DNA from: JAAURS01 sp044923475
GTDB taxonomy: Bacteria > Cyanobacteriota > Cyanobacteriia > Thermosynechococcales > Thermosynechococcaceae
Length of the DNA: 64,000 nucleotides
Assembly: GCF_044923475.1 (NCBI RefSeq)
Contig: NZ_CP137338.1
Location: 4,898,001-4,962,000 of the forward strand
Reading direction: 5' to 3'
Shown here: positions 33,117-42,044 of the stretch, one piece after another
Numbering within the stretch: position 1 is the first letter of the stretch
Layout of the letters: each line of letters opens with the position of its first letter
Program-made: the position numbers and the translations under genes
Notes under the pieces: generated by a model
The model's database searches: none
The model's input: the letters and a program-made list of their open reading frames with translations, nothing else
Told to the model about the DNA's origin: nothing

Positions 33117-34100
33117 ATGGCACCGGATCTCAGAATGAAGTACGGGATTGTTCTATTGATGCTGGCGGGATGGGGGGCGATCGGCTCGGGGGCAAAAGCG
33201 CTTCCGGGTACCCAGCAAAATAGACCTCTTCCTCGCTTCTCGCATCTGGCACAAGCTACAGAGATACAGAATCAGGGTTCCGTGCTCGCATTTGAGGCCA
33301 AAACCTCGACAGACGAGCTGAAGCAGCTCCAAGTGCAGCTCAAGCAAACCGTCGTCGCGCTGCCTGTCGAGAATACGACGCTCGCATCCGATAACCTGGG
33401 CGCTGTAGTCCTGACTGGGGGGAATGGCGATCGCCAACGGATGGACGCCTACACTTGGACGGTTGCGCCCAATTCCAAGCTATACCTGGGTCGCAGCGGC
33501 TATAAGTCTTTTTTAGCGCGATATCAGTACAGAAAAGACCGCCAATCTCCCCAATACACCCTCGATATTTCTTGCCAGACGGTAGGGCTCAAAACGCAAG
33601 ATAAAGCGGCCTGCTCTATGTTTGGAAATGGCCCGCTCTTGAAAGGCGAGGTGAAAGCTACCGGACGCTTGACCTTAGAAGAGGCTCCTGCCCCGGAGGA
33701 AACCGCCTCTGAACCGCTCGCGCCGCAGACCGTCAAGAGTCAGACCAGTGCGGCTGCCAGCCCAATACCGTCCTATCCGGGGCAAGGCGCTTTGGTGATG
33801 TACCCGTCCACGGCAAAGGCCAAGGAAGAACGATATGGCCTCACGCGCGTTACGGTCAGTACGGTAAAAAACGTTTCTCGTTTGACCCTCGTAGCTAACG
33901 AACCCAAGGCTAAAACGGTAGTTTTTCAGGGACAGCTCGAAGCGACCAAAAGCGGTCAGATCTTATCGATTACGGCAGTAGACGGGGTTCCAGGACAAGG
34001 CAAAATTTTTGTGGGCAACAACGGACTCCTGCGCACCACAGCACCTATTTTCGTGGGCGCTGAAGATCGAGAAATGACCGTTTACTTTCGCCCCAATTGA
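33117..34100 (+). CDS. Secreted protein of unknown function
   Basis: A 327-residue protein with an N-terminal signal peptide (MKYGIVLLMLAGWGAIGSGA from the second ATG, 33135). The mature part has beta-rich segments, one Cys pair (DISCQTVGLKTQDKAACSMF) and a Pro/Ala/Ser/Glu-rich linker around residue 195-220. No family is recognised. Possible starts are GTG 33090, ATG 33117 and ATG 33135; the last two both keep the signal peptide. It diverges from groEL across the CIRCE region and converges on the TIR gene, whose stop is 11 nt away. Confidence 0.65.
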   Translation: MAPDLRMKYGIVLLMLAGWGAIGSGAKALPGTQQNRPLPRFSHLAQATEIQNQGSVLAFEAKTSTDELKQLQVQLKQTVVALPVENTTLASDNLGAVVLTGGNGDRQRMDAYTWTVAPNSKLYLGRSGYKSFLARYQYRKDRQSPQYTLDISCQTVGLKTQDKAACSMFGNGPLLKGEVKATGRLTLEEAPAPEETASEPLAPQTVKSQTSAAASPIPSYPGQGALVMYPSTAKAKEERYGLTRVTVSTVKNVSRLTLVANEPKAKTVVFQGQLEATKSGQILSITAVDGVPGQGKIFVGNNGLLRTTAPIFVGAEDREMTVYFRPN

Positions 34101-34111
34101 AGCCTAGGCGC

Positions 34112-35548
34112 TCAATAGCCTTGACGCGGTAAGGGCAAAGGAGAGCGGTCGATCTCTGCTGCCGAAATCGGGCGGCGATCTTTGAGCTGGCTCAACGCGC
34201 CCACTTGAATCACCCAGGCTTTGGACTCGGCCAGCGCCCTAAAGGGTTGAATGGCCTTGAGCTGCACGCCCGCGCGCTGAAGGACGTAGGCAACCAGCTT
34301 GACATCCGCTTCGCGGACATTTTTGCCGTAGTAGATGATGTTGATCGGGACATCTGTCACCGTTGGCGTTTGGAGCTTCAGGTTAAAGCCCAGTTTGGTT
34401 AAAGCCTGCTGGATCGACTGCGGATCGATGTCTTTGGGGTAGTATTCGATGGTGACTGGGGACGGTCGCAGGAGGATGGGGAATGGCGAACTGGAGGGGG
34501 TGGGAGCGGCACCGGGCCATAAATTTTCCGTTTCGCCAGGGTCGCTTGGAGAAGACTGAGGAATGTTGCTTTCTTCGCCTTTGAGTCTTGCAACCGTTTT
34601 GCGGTAGTACCGATCTGCTGCGCCAACTTGAGCCACCTGAGCGGTAAGGTCGGTCTGGGAACCGTCCAAGAGCAGTTGAATGCGCTCGTCCGTGAAGCCC
34701 GACTGTTTTAAGAAAGCAATCAACGCGTCGTTGCTATCGCTCAGCTCTCGCGCTCTTGCGTCTAAATCTCTAATTTGCGTTTGCAGGACTTGCGTTTGCT
34801 GCTTCAATCGAACGACCTCTTGCCAGGCGTGTCTGACGATCGCAAACGTGGATATTGCCGTGACCGTCAGGGTGACGGCGCTCAAGGCAATGATTCGTCG
34901 GGCTTTGCGTCCCGCTGCGGCGAGGCGGCGATCTGCGGTCTCGACTTCGCGACTTTTGGCCAGATACAAACGCTGAATTTGGGTCGCAGGCGGATCTTTG
35001 CCGGGCGATGCCGCCAACCATTGTTCGGCATTGGCGAGGTCTTGCCCCCGCAAAAGGAACCCGTCATCGCGACCGCGCTCCCACTCGATCGCTCGACCGA
35101 GGAGGCGGGTATGCATCTGGACGTGGGACTGTTCGGTGTCGATCGCGCTCAGCAGCTTTTGAAAAGCTGTGTCAAAGTCATCGCTTTCCCGGAAAAAGAT
35201 CCAGTTAATTTCTGCCAGGGCAGGATGAATTCCTTCGGTGTCGCGGACCAACACTGGAATGATGCGCTTGTTGAGCTTGAGGGCATATTCAATTTCCACC
35301 CGGCATTCTTGAGACAGCACGGAGTCCGGGCTGATCGCGCAAATGACGACATCGGCGGCAATAATGCCCCGATGAATGGCTTCTCTCCAGAGTTCGCCCT
35401 CTTGAATATCTTCCCAGTCGATCCAGGGGTCGCGGTTGACCTGTCGAAACGCCCGATCCAGTTTTTGGACAAAACTTTTATCGCGGCGCGAGTAGGAGAT
35501 AAAGATTTCGTTTGGCCTTGGATGCAAGGTGGTTTCGGCGTCGGACAT
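34112..35548 (-). CDS. TIR-domain membrane protein with C-terminal LytR_C-like domain
   Basis: A 478-residue protein. The TIR domain covers about 13-140: NEIFISYSRRDKSFVQKLDR, then WIDWEDIQEG, then SPDSVLSQECRVEIEYAL, with Glu85 at the NADase catalytic position after Cys82. A conserved helical linker follows (GRDDGFLLRGQDLANAEQWL), then a transmembrane segment at 218-238 and a coiled coil at about 240-280. After a Ser/Pro-rich stretch, residues ~368-440 look like a LytR C-terminal-type domain (ITIEYYPKDIDPQSIQQAL-like, with VPINIIYYG). In related bacterial proteins this linker and membrane segment usually lead to WD40 repeats, which are absent. An NAD-cleaving or signalling role is inferred from the TIR family. 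Confidence 0.88.
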   Translation of the reverse strand: MSDAETTLHPRPNEIFISYSRRDKSFVQKLDRAFRQVNRDPWIDWEDIQEGELWREAIHRGIIAADVVICAISPDSVLSQECRVEIEYALKLNKRIIPVLVRDTEGIHPALAEINWIFFRESDDFDTAFQKLLSAIDTEQSHVQMHTRLLGRAIEWERGRDDGFLLRGQDLANAEQWLAASPGKDPPATQIQRLYLAKSREVETADRRLAAAGRKARRIIALSAVTLTVTAISTFAIVRHAWQEVVRLKQQTQVLQTQIRDLDARARELSDSNDALIAFLKQSGFTDERIQLLLDGSQTDLTAQVAQVGAADRYYRKTVARLKGEESNIPQSSPSDPGETENLWPGAAPTPSSSPFPILLRPSPVTIEYYPKDIDPQSIQQALTKLGFNLKLQTPTVTDVPINIIYYGKNVREADVKLVAYVLQRAGVQLKAIQPFRALAESKAWVIQVGALSQLKDRRPISAAEIDRSPLPLPRQGY

Positions 35549-35861
35549 CTGGACGTTCCCCTCAATGCTGCCGCTTTTAGCTCATTAAAGTTCGTCTCGC
35601 GCAATCTAGGATTAACTGTACAGATACCCGCTGCTGCAATCAAATAAATTCCACATCCAACCCCGATGAAATCGGAAAATCAAACGTCACACCATTGGCC
35701 TTAAATAACTGCGGCGTTAGAGGCAGACGGTTTTGTCGAAATCGCGAGACACATTCTCTGATATGTACGAACGAAAAAGGTTGACGTCGTAACGTCAACC
35801 TTTTTTTCAATCTTGAGAGGGACGGGTTAAAGCATCAGACGAGCGACCCGCATAGAAGCCA
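35549..35861. other. Intergenic region between the fasciclin and TIR genes
   Basis: A 313-bp gap. It holds the fasciclin gene terminator (35774-35805) and, toward 35549, the likely promoter of the TIR gene, although no strong -35/-10 pair is evident. No coding region is supported. Confidence 0.5.
35774..35805 (-). terminator. Terminator of the fasciclin gene
   Basis: A 14-bp stem AAAAAGGTTGACGT/ACGTCAACCTTTTT with a 4-nt loop, flanked by further A and T residues, so it can end transcription from either side. It lies 57 nt downstream of the fasciclin-protein stop on the minus strand. Confidence 0.85.
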
Positions 35862-36473
35862 TTACAGATTGGGAGGCAAAATCACCGTATCGATAACGTG
35901 AATCACGCCATTGCTAGCAGCCACATCCGCTTTGACCACCTTTGCGGTATTGACCGTTACGTTCCCGCCGCTAGTCTGAAGATTGACCGTGCTGCCCTCA
36001 ACGGTCTTTACCGGACCTGGTTTAATTGCTGTGGAGAGAACCTTTCCAGGCACTACATGGTAAGTCAGAACTTTTCGCAGCTTTGCCTTATTCTCCGGTT
36101 TTAGCAATGTTTCCACGGTACCCTTTGGCAACTTGTCAAATGCCGCATTAGTAGGCGCAAACACGGTAAAAGGGCCGCGACTCGATAGCGTAGTTGTCAA
36201 CTCAGCCGCCTTGATAGCAGCCACGAGCGTGGAAAAGTCGCTTATGCCAGACGCAACGTCCACAACCGTACCCGTCTTAGCTGGCGTTTTTTGGGTGGGA
36301 ACTTTCCTCATCATCCCTGGCGACTTCATCATCCCTGGAGATTGCATTGTGCCTGAACCCTGAGTCATTTTGACTGGCGTTGTAGCTCGAGCTGCAACAT
36401 TCGCCAAAAGCCCCAAGGCAAAAGCTAGACCTAAAGTAGCGGGCAAGAAACGCTGAGTAGTTTTGGAGATCAT
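35862..36473 (-). CDS. Secreted fasciclin-domain protein
   Basis: A 203-residue exported protein. A signal peptide spans about residues 1-29 (LPATLGLAFALGLLANVAAR). A Met-rich spacer with a doubled SPGMM(K/R) motif follows (about 38-56), then one fasciclin (FAS1) domain at 70-203: DFSTLVAAIKAAELTTTLSS, GPFTVFAPTNAAFDKLP, LTYHVVPGKV and NGVIHVIDTVILPP. FAS1 domains mediate adhesion or surface interactions. The Met-rich spacer could bind metal, but this is speculative. The ATG at 36473 is clear. Confidence 0.93.
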   Translation of the reverse strand: MISKTTQRFLPATLGLAFALGLLANVAARATTPVKMTQGSGTMQSPGMMKSPGMMRKVPTQKTPAKTGTVVDVASGISDFSTLVAAIKAAELTTTLSSRGPFTVFAPTNAAFDKLPKGTVETLLKPENKAKLRKVLTYHVVPGKVLSTAIKPGPVKTVEGSTVNLQTSGGNVTVNTAKVVKADVAASNGVIHVIDTVILPPNL

Positions 36474-36656
36474 AGATTTTTACGTCGTAAGTGAGGGGAC
36501 TCAACCAAATGTCGCTTTTTTTAGTTATTTTGTTCCCTGGTTCTGCTGTTATTTAGATTTTTCGCTCTGCAACAGGTCCATCCTGTAGAAGTATTGAGAT
36601 AGTAATCGATAAAATCGATCCAGAACAGATGCATTATTGCAATATCGCAATGCATC

Positions 36657-36695
36657 AAAAAACGACCCTTTGGTTGAGGCAAAGAGCCGTTTTTT
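36657..36695 (-). terminator. Probable tRNA-Leu terminator
   Basis: AAAAAACG (36657-36664) pairs with CGTTTTTT (36688-36695), and an inner CTTTG pairs with CAAAG. On the minus strand the structure ends in six T residues and lies just after the tRNA-Leu 3' end. A second bulged hairpin, GATGCA...TTGC/GCAA TGCATC, is next to it at 36629-36656. Confidence 0.7.
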
Positions 36696-36703
36696 AGCTT
36701 AGA

Positions 36704-36786
36704 TGGGGGCGAAGGGACTTGAACCCATACGACCTTGCGGTCAACGGATTTTAAGTCCGTAGCGTCTACCATTCCGCCACGCCCCC
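36704..36786 (-). tRNA. tRNA-Leu (TAA anticodon), no intron
   Basis: An 83-nt class II tRNA on the minus strand: acceptor GGGGGCG/CGCCCCC, D arm GCGGAATGGTAGACGC, anticodon arm ACGGA CTTAAAA TCCGT with anticodon TAA, variable arm TGACC-GCAA-GGTC, T loop TTCAAGT, discriminator A. The anticodon loop is uninterrupted, so the group I intron found at this site in many cyanobacteria and plastids is absent. The second T-stem pair is a T-T mismatch. Confidence 0.95.
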
Positions 36787-36847
36787 AGGCGCTTACCTAA
36801 GATATCATACGAGATTGACGCACTAAAACCATCCCTAGGACTTCCAT

Positions 36848-37663
36848 GTGGCTCACCCTCGCAAACAGTTTGGTCAGCATTGGCTCCGCAGCGAGAAGGC
36901 ATTGCACTCCATCGTAAAGGCAGCAGATTTACAAGAGGGCGATCGCGTTTTAGAAATTGGCCCCGGCACGGGCGCGCTGACTGAATTTTTGTTGCAAACC
37001 CCGGCCTCGGTCACTGCGATAGAGATCGACCGAGACCTTTGCCCGAAGCTGGTCGCGAGATTTGGCAAGAACGAGCGGTTTTTACTGCTACAAGGCGACA
37101 TTTTAGAGATGGATCTGGGTGCATTTCTCCCACCAGCGTCCTATCCCAATAAAGTAGTCGCCAACATTCCCTACAACATCACGGGACCCATTTTGGATCG
37201 CGTATTGGGGACGATCGCGCAGCCGACAAACCCACCCTTTAACAGCCTAGTGCTGCTGGTGCAAAAGGAAGTCGCACAGCGGATTACCGCTAAACCGGGT
37301 TCTAGAATCTACGGCGCGCTGTCGGTCCACTGCCAATACTTAGCAGAGTGCGACTGGATTTGCGATGTAGTGGCTAAGTCCTTTTTTCCGCCACCAAAGG
37401 TGGATTCTGCCGTCGTGCGGCTGCGGCCCCGCCCGTACCCCGACCCTGCAGAGCAGCCTCAATGGTTTTCGACGCTGGTGCGGTTGGGGTTTCAAAGCCG
37501 TCGCAAAATGTTACGCAATAATTTCAAATCTATTGTGGAGCCAGACCGCTTAACCGTCATACTTGAGGAAATCGACGTCAATCCCCAAGCCCGTGCCGAA
37601 GAATTGGGCGTGGCAGACTGGGTGGCGTTGAGCCGCCGTCTGACACCTGCTGCCGCATCCTAG
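36848..37663 (+). CDS. rsmA: 16S rRNA A1518/A1519 dimethyltransferase RsmA (KsgA)
   Basis: A 271-residue AdoMet-dependent rRNA dimethyltransferase. KQFGQHWLRSEKALHSIV at the N-terminus, the AdoMet site VLEIGPGTGALTEFLL near 34-49, and the catalytic VVANIPYNITGPILDRVL near 102 are typical, with a C-terminal helical lobe. It dimethylates two adjacent adenines in helix 45 late in 30S maturation. The start is GTG at 36848. ispE follows 13 nt after the stop, so the two are probably co-transcribed. Confidence 0.96.
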   Translation: MAHPRKQFGQHWLRSEKALHSIVKAADLQEGDRVLEIGPGTGALTEFLLQTPASVTAIEIDRDLCPKLVARFGKNERFLLLQGDILEMDLGAFLPPASYPNKVVANIPYNITGPILDRVLGTIAQPTNPPFNSLVLLVQKEVAQRITAKPGSRIYGALSVHCQYLAECDWICDVVAKSFFPPPKVDSAVVRLRPRPYPDPAEQPQWFSTLVRLGFQSRRKMLRNNFKSIVEPDRLTVILEEIDVNPQARAEELGVADWVALSRRLTPAAAS

Positions 37664-37676
37664 TTGCTGAAGTTTT

Positions 37677-38618
37677 ATGCGCTCCTATCACCTGATCGCT
37701 CCAGCCAAAATTAATTTACTGCTCGAGATCGTCGGAGATCGTCCCGATGGATTTCACGAGCTGGTGATGGTGATGCAGAGCGTAGACTTGGCTGACGAAC
37801 TGGAACTGAAGCCTTTAGGGGGCGATCGCATTTCCCTCCACTGCACCCATCCCCAGGTCCCCCTCGATGAGAGCAATCTCGCCTATCGCGCCGCAAAGCT
37901 GATGCAGGATTGTTTTCCAGGGCGCGGTGGCGTAGATATTACCATCCAAAAAAAGATTCCCATTGGAGCCGGGTTGGCGGGCGGTTCGGCGGACGGAGCG
38001 GCGGTCTTGGTAGGCCTAGACCTCATGTGGAACCTAGGGCTGACACAAGACGAACTTTGCGCGCTGGCGGCCAAGTTAGGCTCCGATATGCCGTTCTGCA
38101 TCTCTGGCGGCACGGCGCTGGCGCTCGGACGCGGCGAAGAACTGTCGCCCCTTCCCGATCTCGACCGACTTTATGCGGTCTTAGCCAAATATCAAAGCCT
38201 CTCCGTCTCTACCCCCTGGGCTTACCAAACCTATCGGCACGAGTTTGGCGCGACCTACGCCAACACGCCCGCCGCCCAGCAAGAACGGCGACGCACCGGA
38301 CCGTCTGTGGGCTTATTGGGGGCGATCGCCCATCGCGACCCGGCGTCCATCGGGCGATCGCTTCACAACGACCTCGAAAAAGTGGTACTCGGGCACCATC
38401 CCCAAGTTGGATTGCTGAGAGAAAAGCTGGCGATTCAATCGCCCCTCGGCGCGATGATGTCAGGCTCTGGGCCGACGGTCTTTGCCCTGGCTGCAACCCG
38501 AGAAGAGGCGCAACGCATCGCAACCCAGATCCAAATCGAGCTACCGGACCCCGATTTAGAAGTATGGGTGACAAAATTTATTGGTCGCGGCATTCACTTG
38601 GCCGAATCCGAACCCTAA
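37677..38618 (+). CDS. ispE: 4-diphosphocytidyl-2-C-methyl-D-erythritol kinase
   Basis: A 313-residue GHMP-family kinase of the MEP isoprenoid pathway. APAKINLLLEIVGDRPDGFH spans residues 9-28, the ATP-binding loop KKIPIGAGLAGGSADGAAVL lies near 92-111, and the C-terminal MMSGSGPTVFALA near 262 is motif 3. It phosphorylates CDP-ME to CDP-ME 2-phosphate, supplying precursors for carotenoids and phytol. It follows rsmA closely, the usual neighbour in many bacteria. Confidence 0.96.
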   Translation: MRSYHLIAPAKINLLLEIVGDRPDGFHELVMVMQSVDLADELELKPLGGDRISLHCTHPQVPLDESNLAYRAAKLMQDCFPGRGGVDITIQKKIPIGAGLAGGSADGAAVLVGLDLMWNLGLTQDELCALAAKLGSDMPFCISGGTALALGRGEELSPLPDLDRLYAVLAKYQSLSVSTPWAYQTYRHEFGATYANTPAAQQERRRTGPSVGLLGAIAHRDPASIGRSLHNDLEKVVLGHHPQVGLLREKLAIQSPLGAMMSGSGPTVFALAATREEAQRIATQIQIELPDPDLEVWVTKFIGRGIHLAESEP

Positions 38619-38778
38619 TCGCGGAGGAGTTGTCCGATCGAGTCGAGAATCCCGAACCGATCGGTGCGTATTACTGACTGCTGAGCCGACAACTACACTA
38701 TATACAATAGACCTAAAGAACGCGTCAGCTTCAGCGACGTCAATCCACTAATACGCTGCTAAAAATGCAGAACCGACC

Positions 38779-39657
38779 ATGAATCAGATCAAAACCGTTG
38801 CGCTTTTAGGTCTCTTGAGCGGTCTTTTGATTGCTGTAAGCACGCTCTTGTTTGGCAGCTCCTATGGCTCCCTAATTGGCTTGGGTCTGGCCGCCGCGAT
38901 GAACCTCGGCTCCTGGTTTTTCTCAGACAAGATTGCTTTGGCAGCCTACGGCGCTCAGCCAATTTCCCCGGAGTCTCTCCCCTCCATCTATCGAATCGTG
39001 CAACGCTTGACCCAACGTGCGAATCTACCCATGCCGGGGATCTATCTGATTCCCAGCGATAGCATGAATGCATTTGCCACGGGACGAGATCCTTCCCACG
39101 CGGCTGTTGCGGTCACGGAAGGCATCGTACGCTTCCTGCCCGAAGATGAACTGGAAGGGGTGATCGCCCACGAGCTGAGCCACATTGCCAATCGCGATAC
39201 CTTGACTCAGGCCGTTGCAGCGACGGTGGGCGGGGCGATCGCCTACCTCGGCCAAATGGCGAGCTACAGCATGTTCTTCTTTGGCGGCAGCCGAGATGGC
39301 GATCGAGGCCCGAATCCCATCGGCTTGCTGGTCACTATTTTTGTCGCACCCTTAGCCGCCACGGTAATTCAACTGGGCATTTCGCGCACCCGCGAGTTTG
39401 CTGCCGATGCCGGAGCGGCTCGTCTGACTGGAAATCCCAGAGCTTTAGCAAAAGCGCTCCAGCGTTTGGAGTCATCGGCAACGCAACGGCCCCTAGAGGG
39501 AAGTCCTGCCTTTGCACCGCTGCTCATTGTGAACCCATTGCCTCGAAACTTAATGCGAAGCCTATTTTCTACCCATCCGGCCACAGAAGACCGCATCAAG
39601 CGTCTCTTGGCCCTTGAATCGCAAGTGAGCGGCGCATCCTCTCGTTTTGCCCGTTAG
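38779..39657 (+). CDS. htpX: Membrane zinc protease HtpX
   Basis: A 292-residue M48B metalloprotease. Two N-terminal membrane segments (about 7-26 and 28-45) precede the catalytic VIAHELSHIANRD near residues 128-140 (HExxH zinc motif). Two more hydrophobic segments follow, then the third ligand Glu in SRTREFAADAGAARLTG near 205. HtpX degrades misfolded membrane proteins on the cytoplasmic side. Length and layout are normal for the family. The ATG at 38779 begins MNQIKTVALLGLLSGLLI. Confidence 0.95.
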   Translation: MNQIKTVALLGLLSGLLIAVSTLLFGSSYGSLIGLGLAAAMNLGSWFFSDKIALAAYGAQPISPESLPSIYRIVQRLTQRANLPMPGIYLIPSDSMNAFATGRDPSHAAVAVTEGIVRFLPEDELEGVIAHELSHIANRDTLTQAVAATVGGAIAYLGQMASYSMFFFGGSRDGDRGPNPIGLLVTIFVAPLAATVIQLGISRTREFAADAGAARLTGNPRALAKALQRLESSATQRPLEGSPAFAPLLIVNPLPRNLMRSLFSTHPATEDRIKRLLALESQVSGASSRFAR

Positions 39658-39791
39658 TCGTTCGTCCGAGAATTTATTTTGCATCCCAGCAACAGAGAAG
39701 CAACCCAGACCAGTATGCTGGAAGGAGCGATCGCGGGCGGCAATGCCCCGATCCGCAAGACAAGGTTTGTGAGAATTCGATCTAGGGTTGC

Positions 39792-40655
39792 ATGACAGAA
39801 GTTTGGGAAATCGATTTCTATTCTCGACCCATCTTGGACGAGCGGGGAAAGAAACTGTGGGAGGTCTTAATCTGCAATGCAGAACGCACCTTCGAGTTTG
39901 CTCGGTACTGCGCTGGCTCGGAAGCAAACGCGCGCTGGCTTCAGAATGCTCTAGAAGAGGCGATCGCCGCTTGGCACACCCAGTTTGAAGTGAGCGACGC
40001 GACCCGCCCCGAAAAAATCCGCTTTTTCCGACGCCCCATGACCGCCATTATCATGCGGGCCTGCGAAGGGGCTGGTATTCCGGCGCAGCAAAGCCGTCGG
40101 ACCTACGCCATGGTGCAGTGGTTGCAGGAGCGATCGCAGTCTGTCTACCCAGAACATCCGGGGTATCAGCCCAACATGGCCCCGCCGCCCAAATTCGAGC
40201 CAGCTCCGGCCCTCCCCCTCCCCGACGCGCTGGTGGGAGATGGCTGGTCCTTTGTCTCGCTCAAATTTGGCGACCTCGCCGAAATGAACGAATGGGACAT
40301 CACCTTCCGCGACGGCATTCCCCTCGAACTGCTGGCACTCGACCCCGACACGGCAGTCCCCGGTCTGGTCATCTTCTCGCGGCGGGCCATCCCCCTAGCA
40401 GGCTGGATGTCTGGATTAGAAGTCGCTTCGCTGTTCTACGAAGCAAAGCCAGCCCCCCGCCTCCTGCTCGAAACAGGCTTGAACGATCGTTGGGTGGTTG
40501 CCCCCCTTGGTAAAGCCGACTTGCAAAAAGAAGCAACTGACTTCGAACGGGCGAAGCAGTCGGCACAGCAGGTTCATTTCTTAGCCGTCCAGTCAGGCCC
40601 AAAGGAAGAATCGTTTGCGGGATTTTGGCTCTTGCAGACCCTCGACTTAGACTAG
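39792..40655 (+). CDS. Tab2/Atab2 family RNA-binding protein
   Basis: A 287-residue member of the Tab2/Atab2 (DUF1092) family: the start VWEIDFYSRPILDERGKKLW, the RFFRRPMTAIIMRACEGAGI block near 77-96 and RYLLETGLNDRW-like C-terminal motifs (here PRLLLETGLNDRW). In Chlamydomonas and Arabidopsis, Tab2/ATAB2 binds psaB mRNA leaders and promotes photosystem I and II translation; the cyanobacterial role is inferred from homology. The next gene, of the TldD/PmbA type, begins 9 nt after the stop, so the two may be an operon. Confidence 0.9.
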   Translation: MTEVWEIDFYSRPILDERGKKLWEVLICNAERTFEFARYCAGSEANARWLQNALEEAIAAWHTQFEVSDATRPEKIRFFRRPMTAIIMRACEGAGIPAQQSRRTYAMVQWLQERSQSVYPEHPGYQPNMAPPPKFEPAPALPLPDALVGDGWSFVSLKFGDLAEMNEWDITFRDGIPLELLALDPDTAVPGLVIFSRRAIPLAGWMSGLEVASLFYEAKPAPRLLLETGLNDRWVVAPLGKADLQKEATDFERAKQSAQQVHFLAVQSGPKEESFAGFWLLQTLDLD

Positions 40656-40664
40656 GGACGAGCC

Positions 40665-41972
40665 ATGACGCAATCCGATGGTTCATCATTTGCAGAGCAA
40701 CTGATTGATACTGCTTTACAAGCCGGTGCGGAAGCGGCAGAAGTGTTTGCAGTGCATTCTATCAATCGGCCTGTTTTATTTGAAGCCAATGTCCTCAAGC
40801 AGATTGAAACTCGAGATTCGGCAGGCACCTCGCTGCGGCTTTGGGTAGAAGGCCGTCCCGGACTGGCCGTCACCTATGGGAAGATGGAACCGATACGGTT
40901 GGTAGAGACGGCGATCGCCCTCAGTCAGCTCAACGAACCGGAACAAATTGAGTTAACAGCCATACCGCCCGAAATAGTCAGCGGGCAGTACGGCGAACCC
41001 GTGGAAGTTCGACAGCTCATTCACTGGGGAGAAAAAGCCCTGTCCGGCCTGCTCGCCACAGACCCCAAAAAAGACCTTCAGTGCGTACTAGAGCTAGACA
41101 CCGAAACCTCCACCACCGCAATGCTGAATTCTAAGGGGTTAGCCTGTCGCTATACCAGCCACATGAATTCAGTTTACGGATCTGCCGAATGGGTGAGAGG
41201 CGAAGATTTTTTGTGCGTCGAAGCCGAGCAAACCCGACATACCACCCTAGATATTGCTGAATTTGTAGAAAGCATTGCGGCGCGCTTGCGATGGGCTAAA
41301 TCTCGCAGCACGCCTCCCATCGGTAGAATGCCCATTTTGTTTGCCGGAAAAGCTGCCGACCTTCTCTGGACCACAGTCGAAGCCGCTCTCAGCAGCAAGC
41401 GAGTGATTGAAAATGCCTCGCCCTGGAGCGATCGCCTGTGCGAACCCGTCGTTTCCCCGTTGCTGACGCTACTGCAAGACCCCCACATTGGGCCGTTTGG
41501 ATGCCCCTTTGACGACGAAGGCATCTCGACCCGGCGCGTCGAATTTATTCGAGAAGGCGAACTACAGCTTTTTTATACGGATCGCACGACGGGGCGACAG
41601 TTGGGGTGCGGCAGTACCGGGAATGGGTTTCGGCCTGGATTGGAGCGCTATCCCAGCCCTGGCCTATTTAACCTGATGGTTCTACCGGGAGACGACAGTT
41701 TTGAGGCCCTCGTGGCAGAGATCCAGGACGGCCTGATCGTGGATCAGTTTTTAGGAGATTCCGGCAGCATCTCTGGCGACTTTGCCATCAGCGTCGATCT
41801 CGGCTACCGGGTCAAAAAGGGCAAAATTGTGGGCCGGGTCAAGGATACGTTGGTATCGGGGAACGTTTACGATGCCCTCAATCAAGTCATCGCGCTCGGC
41901 AACGACGCCGCTTGGCACGGATCGTGCTACACCCCTTCAATTTTGGTGGATGGCCTATCGGTGACGGCTTAA
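40665..41972 (+). CDS. TldD/PmbA family protein
   Basis: A 435-residue member of the TldD/PmbA (modulator of DNA gyrase) family. An N-terminal alpha/beta domain begins AEQLIDTALQAGAEAAEVFA. The C-terminal barrel has DDEGISTRRVEFIREGELQL near 285 and the long conserved tail LGYRVKKGKIVGRVKDTLVS. In E. coli TldD and TldE together form a protease, where TldD carries the HExxxH zinc site. I see no HExxxH here, which matches the TldE/PmbA-type partner. A TldD partner is not in the window. Confidence 0.88.
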   Translation: MTQSDGSSFAEQLIDTALQAGAEAAEVFAVHSINRPVLFEANVLKQIETRDSAGTSLRLWVEGRPGLAVTYGKMEPIRLVETAIALSQLNEPEQIELTAIPPEIVSGQYGEPVEVRQLIHWGEKALSGLLATDPKKDLQCVLELDTETSTTAMLNSKGLACRYTSHMNSVYGSAEWVRGEDFLCVEAEQTRHTTLDIAEFVESIAARLRWAKSRSTPPIGRMPILFAGKAADLLWTTVEAALSSKRVIENASPWSDRLCEPVVSPLLTLLQDPHIGPFGCPFDDEGISTRRVEFIREGELQLFYTDRTTGRQLGCGSTGNGFRPGLERYPSPGLFNLMVLPGDDSFEALVAEIQDGLIVDQFLGDSGSISGDFAISVDLGYRVKKGKIVGRVKDTLVSGNVYDALNQVIALGNDAAWHGSCYTPSILVDGLSVTA

Positions 41973-42044
41973 GTCTCTATCCTTCAACTAAGATCGGGGG
42001 GTAGAGACTCAGAACACCCCATCGATTTTTGCCGGAGAAGACCT

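Noticed and set aside
34775..35647. A 290-codon plus-strand frame opposite the TIR gene
   Set aside because: The minus-strand protein has clear TIR, membrane and coiled-coil parts; the other frame has no family features.
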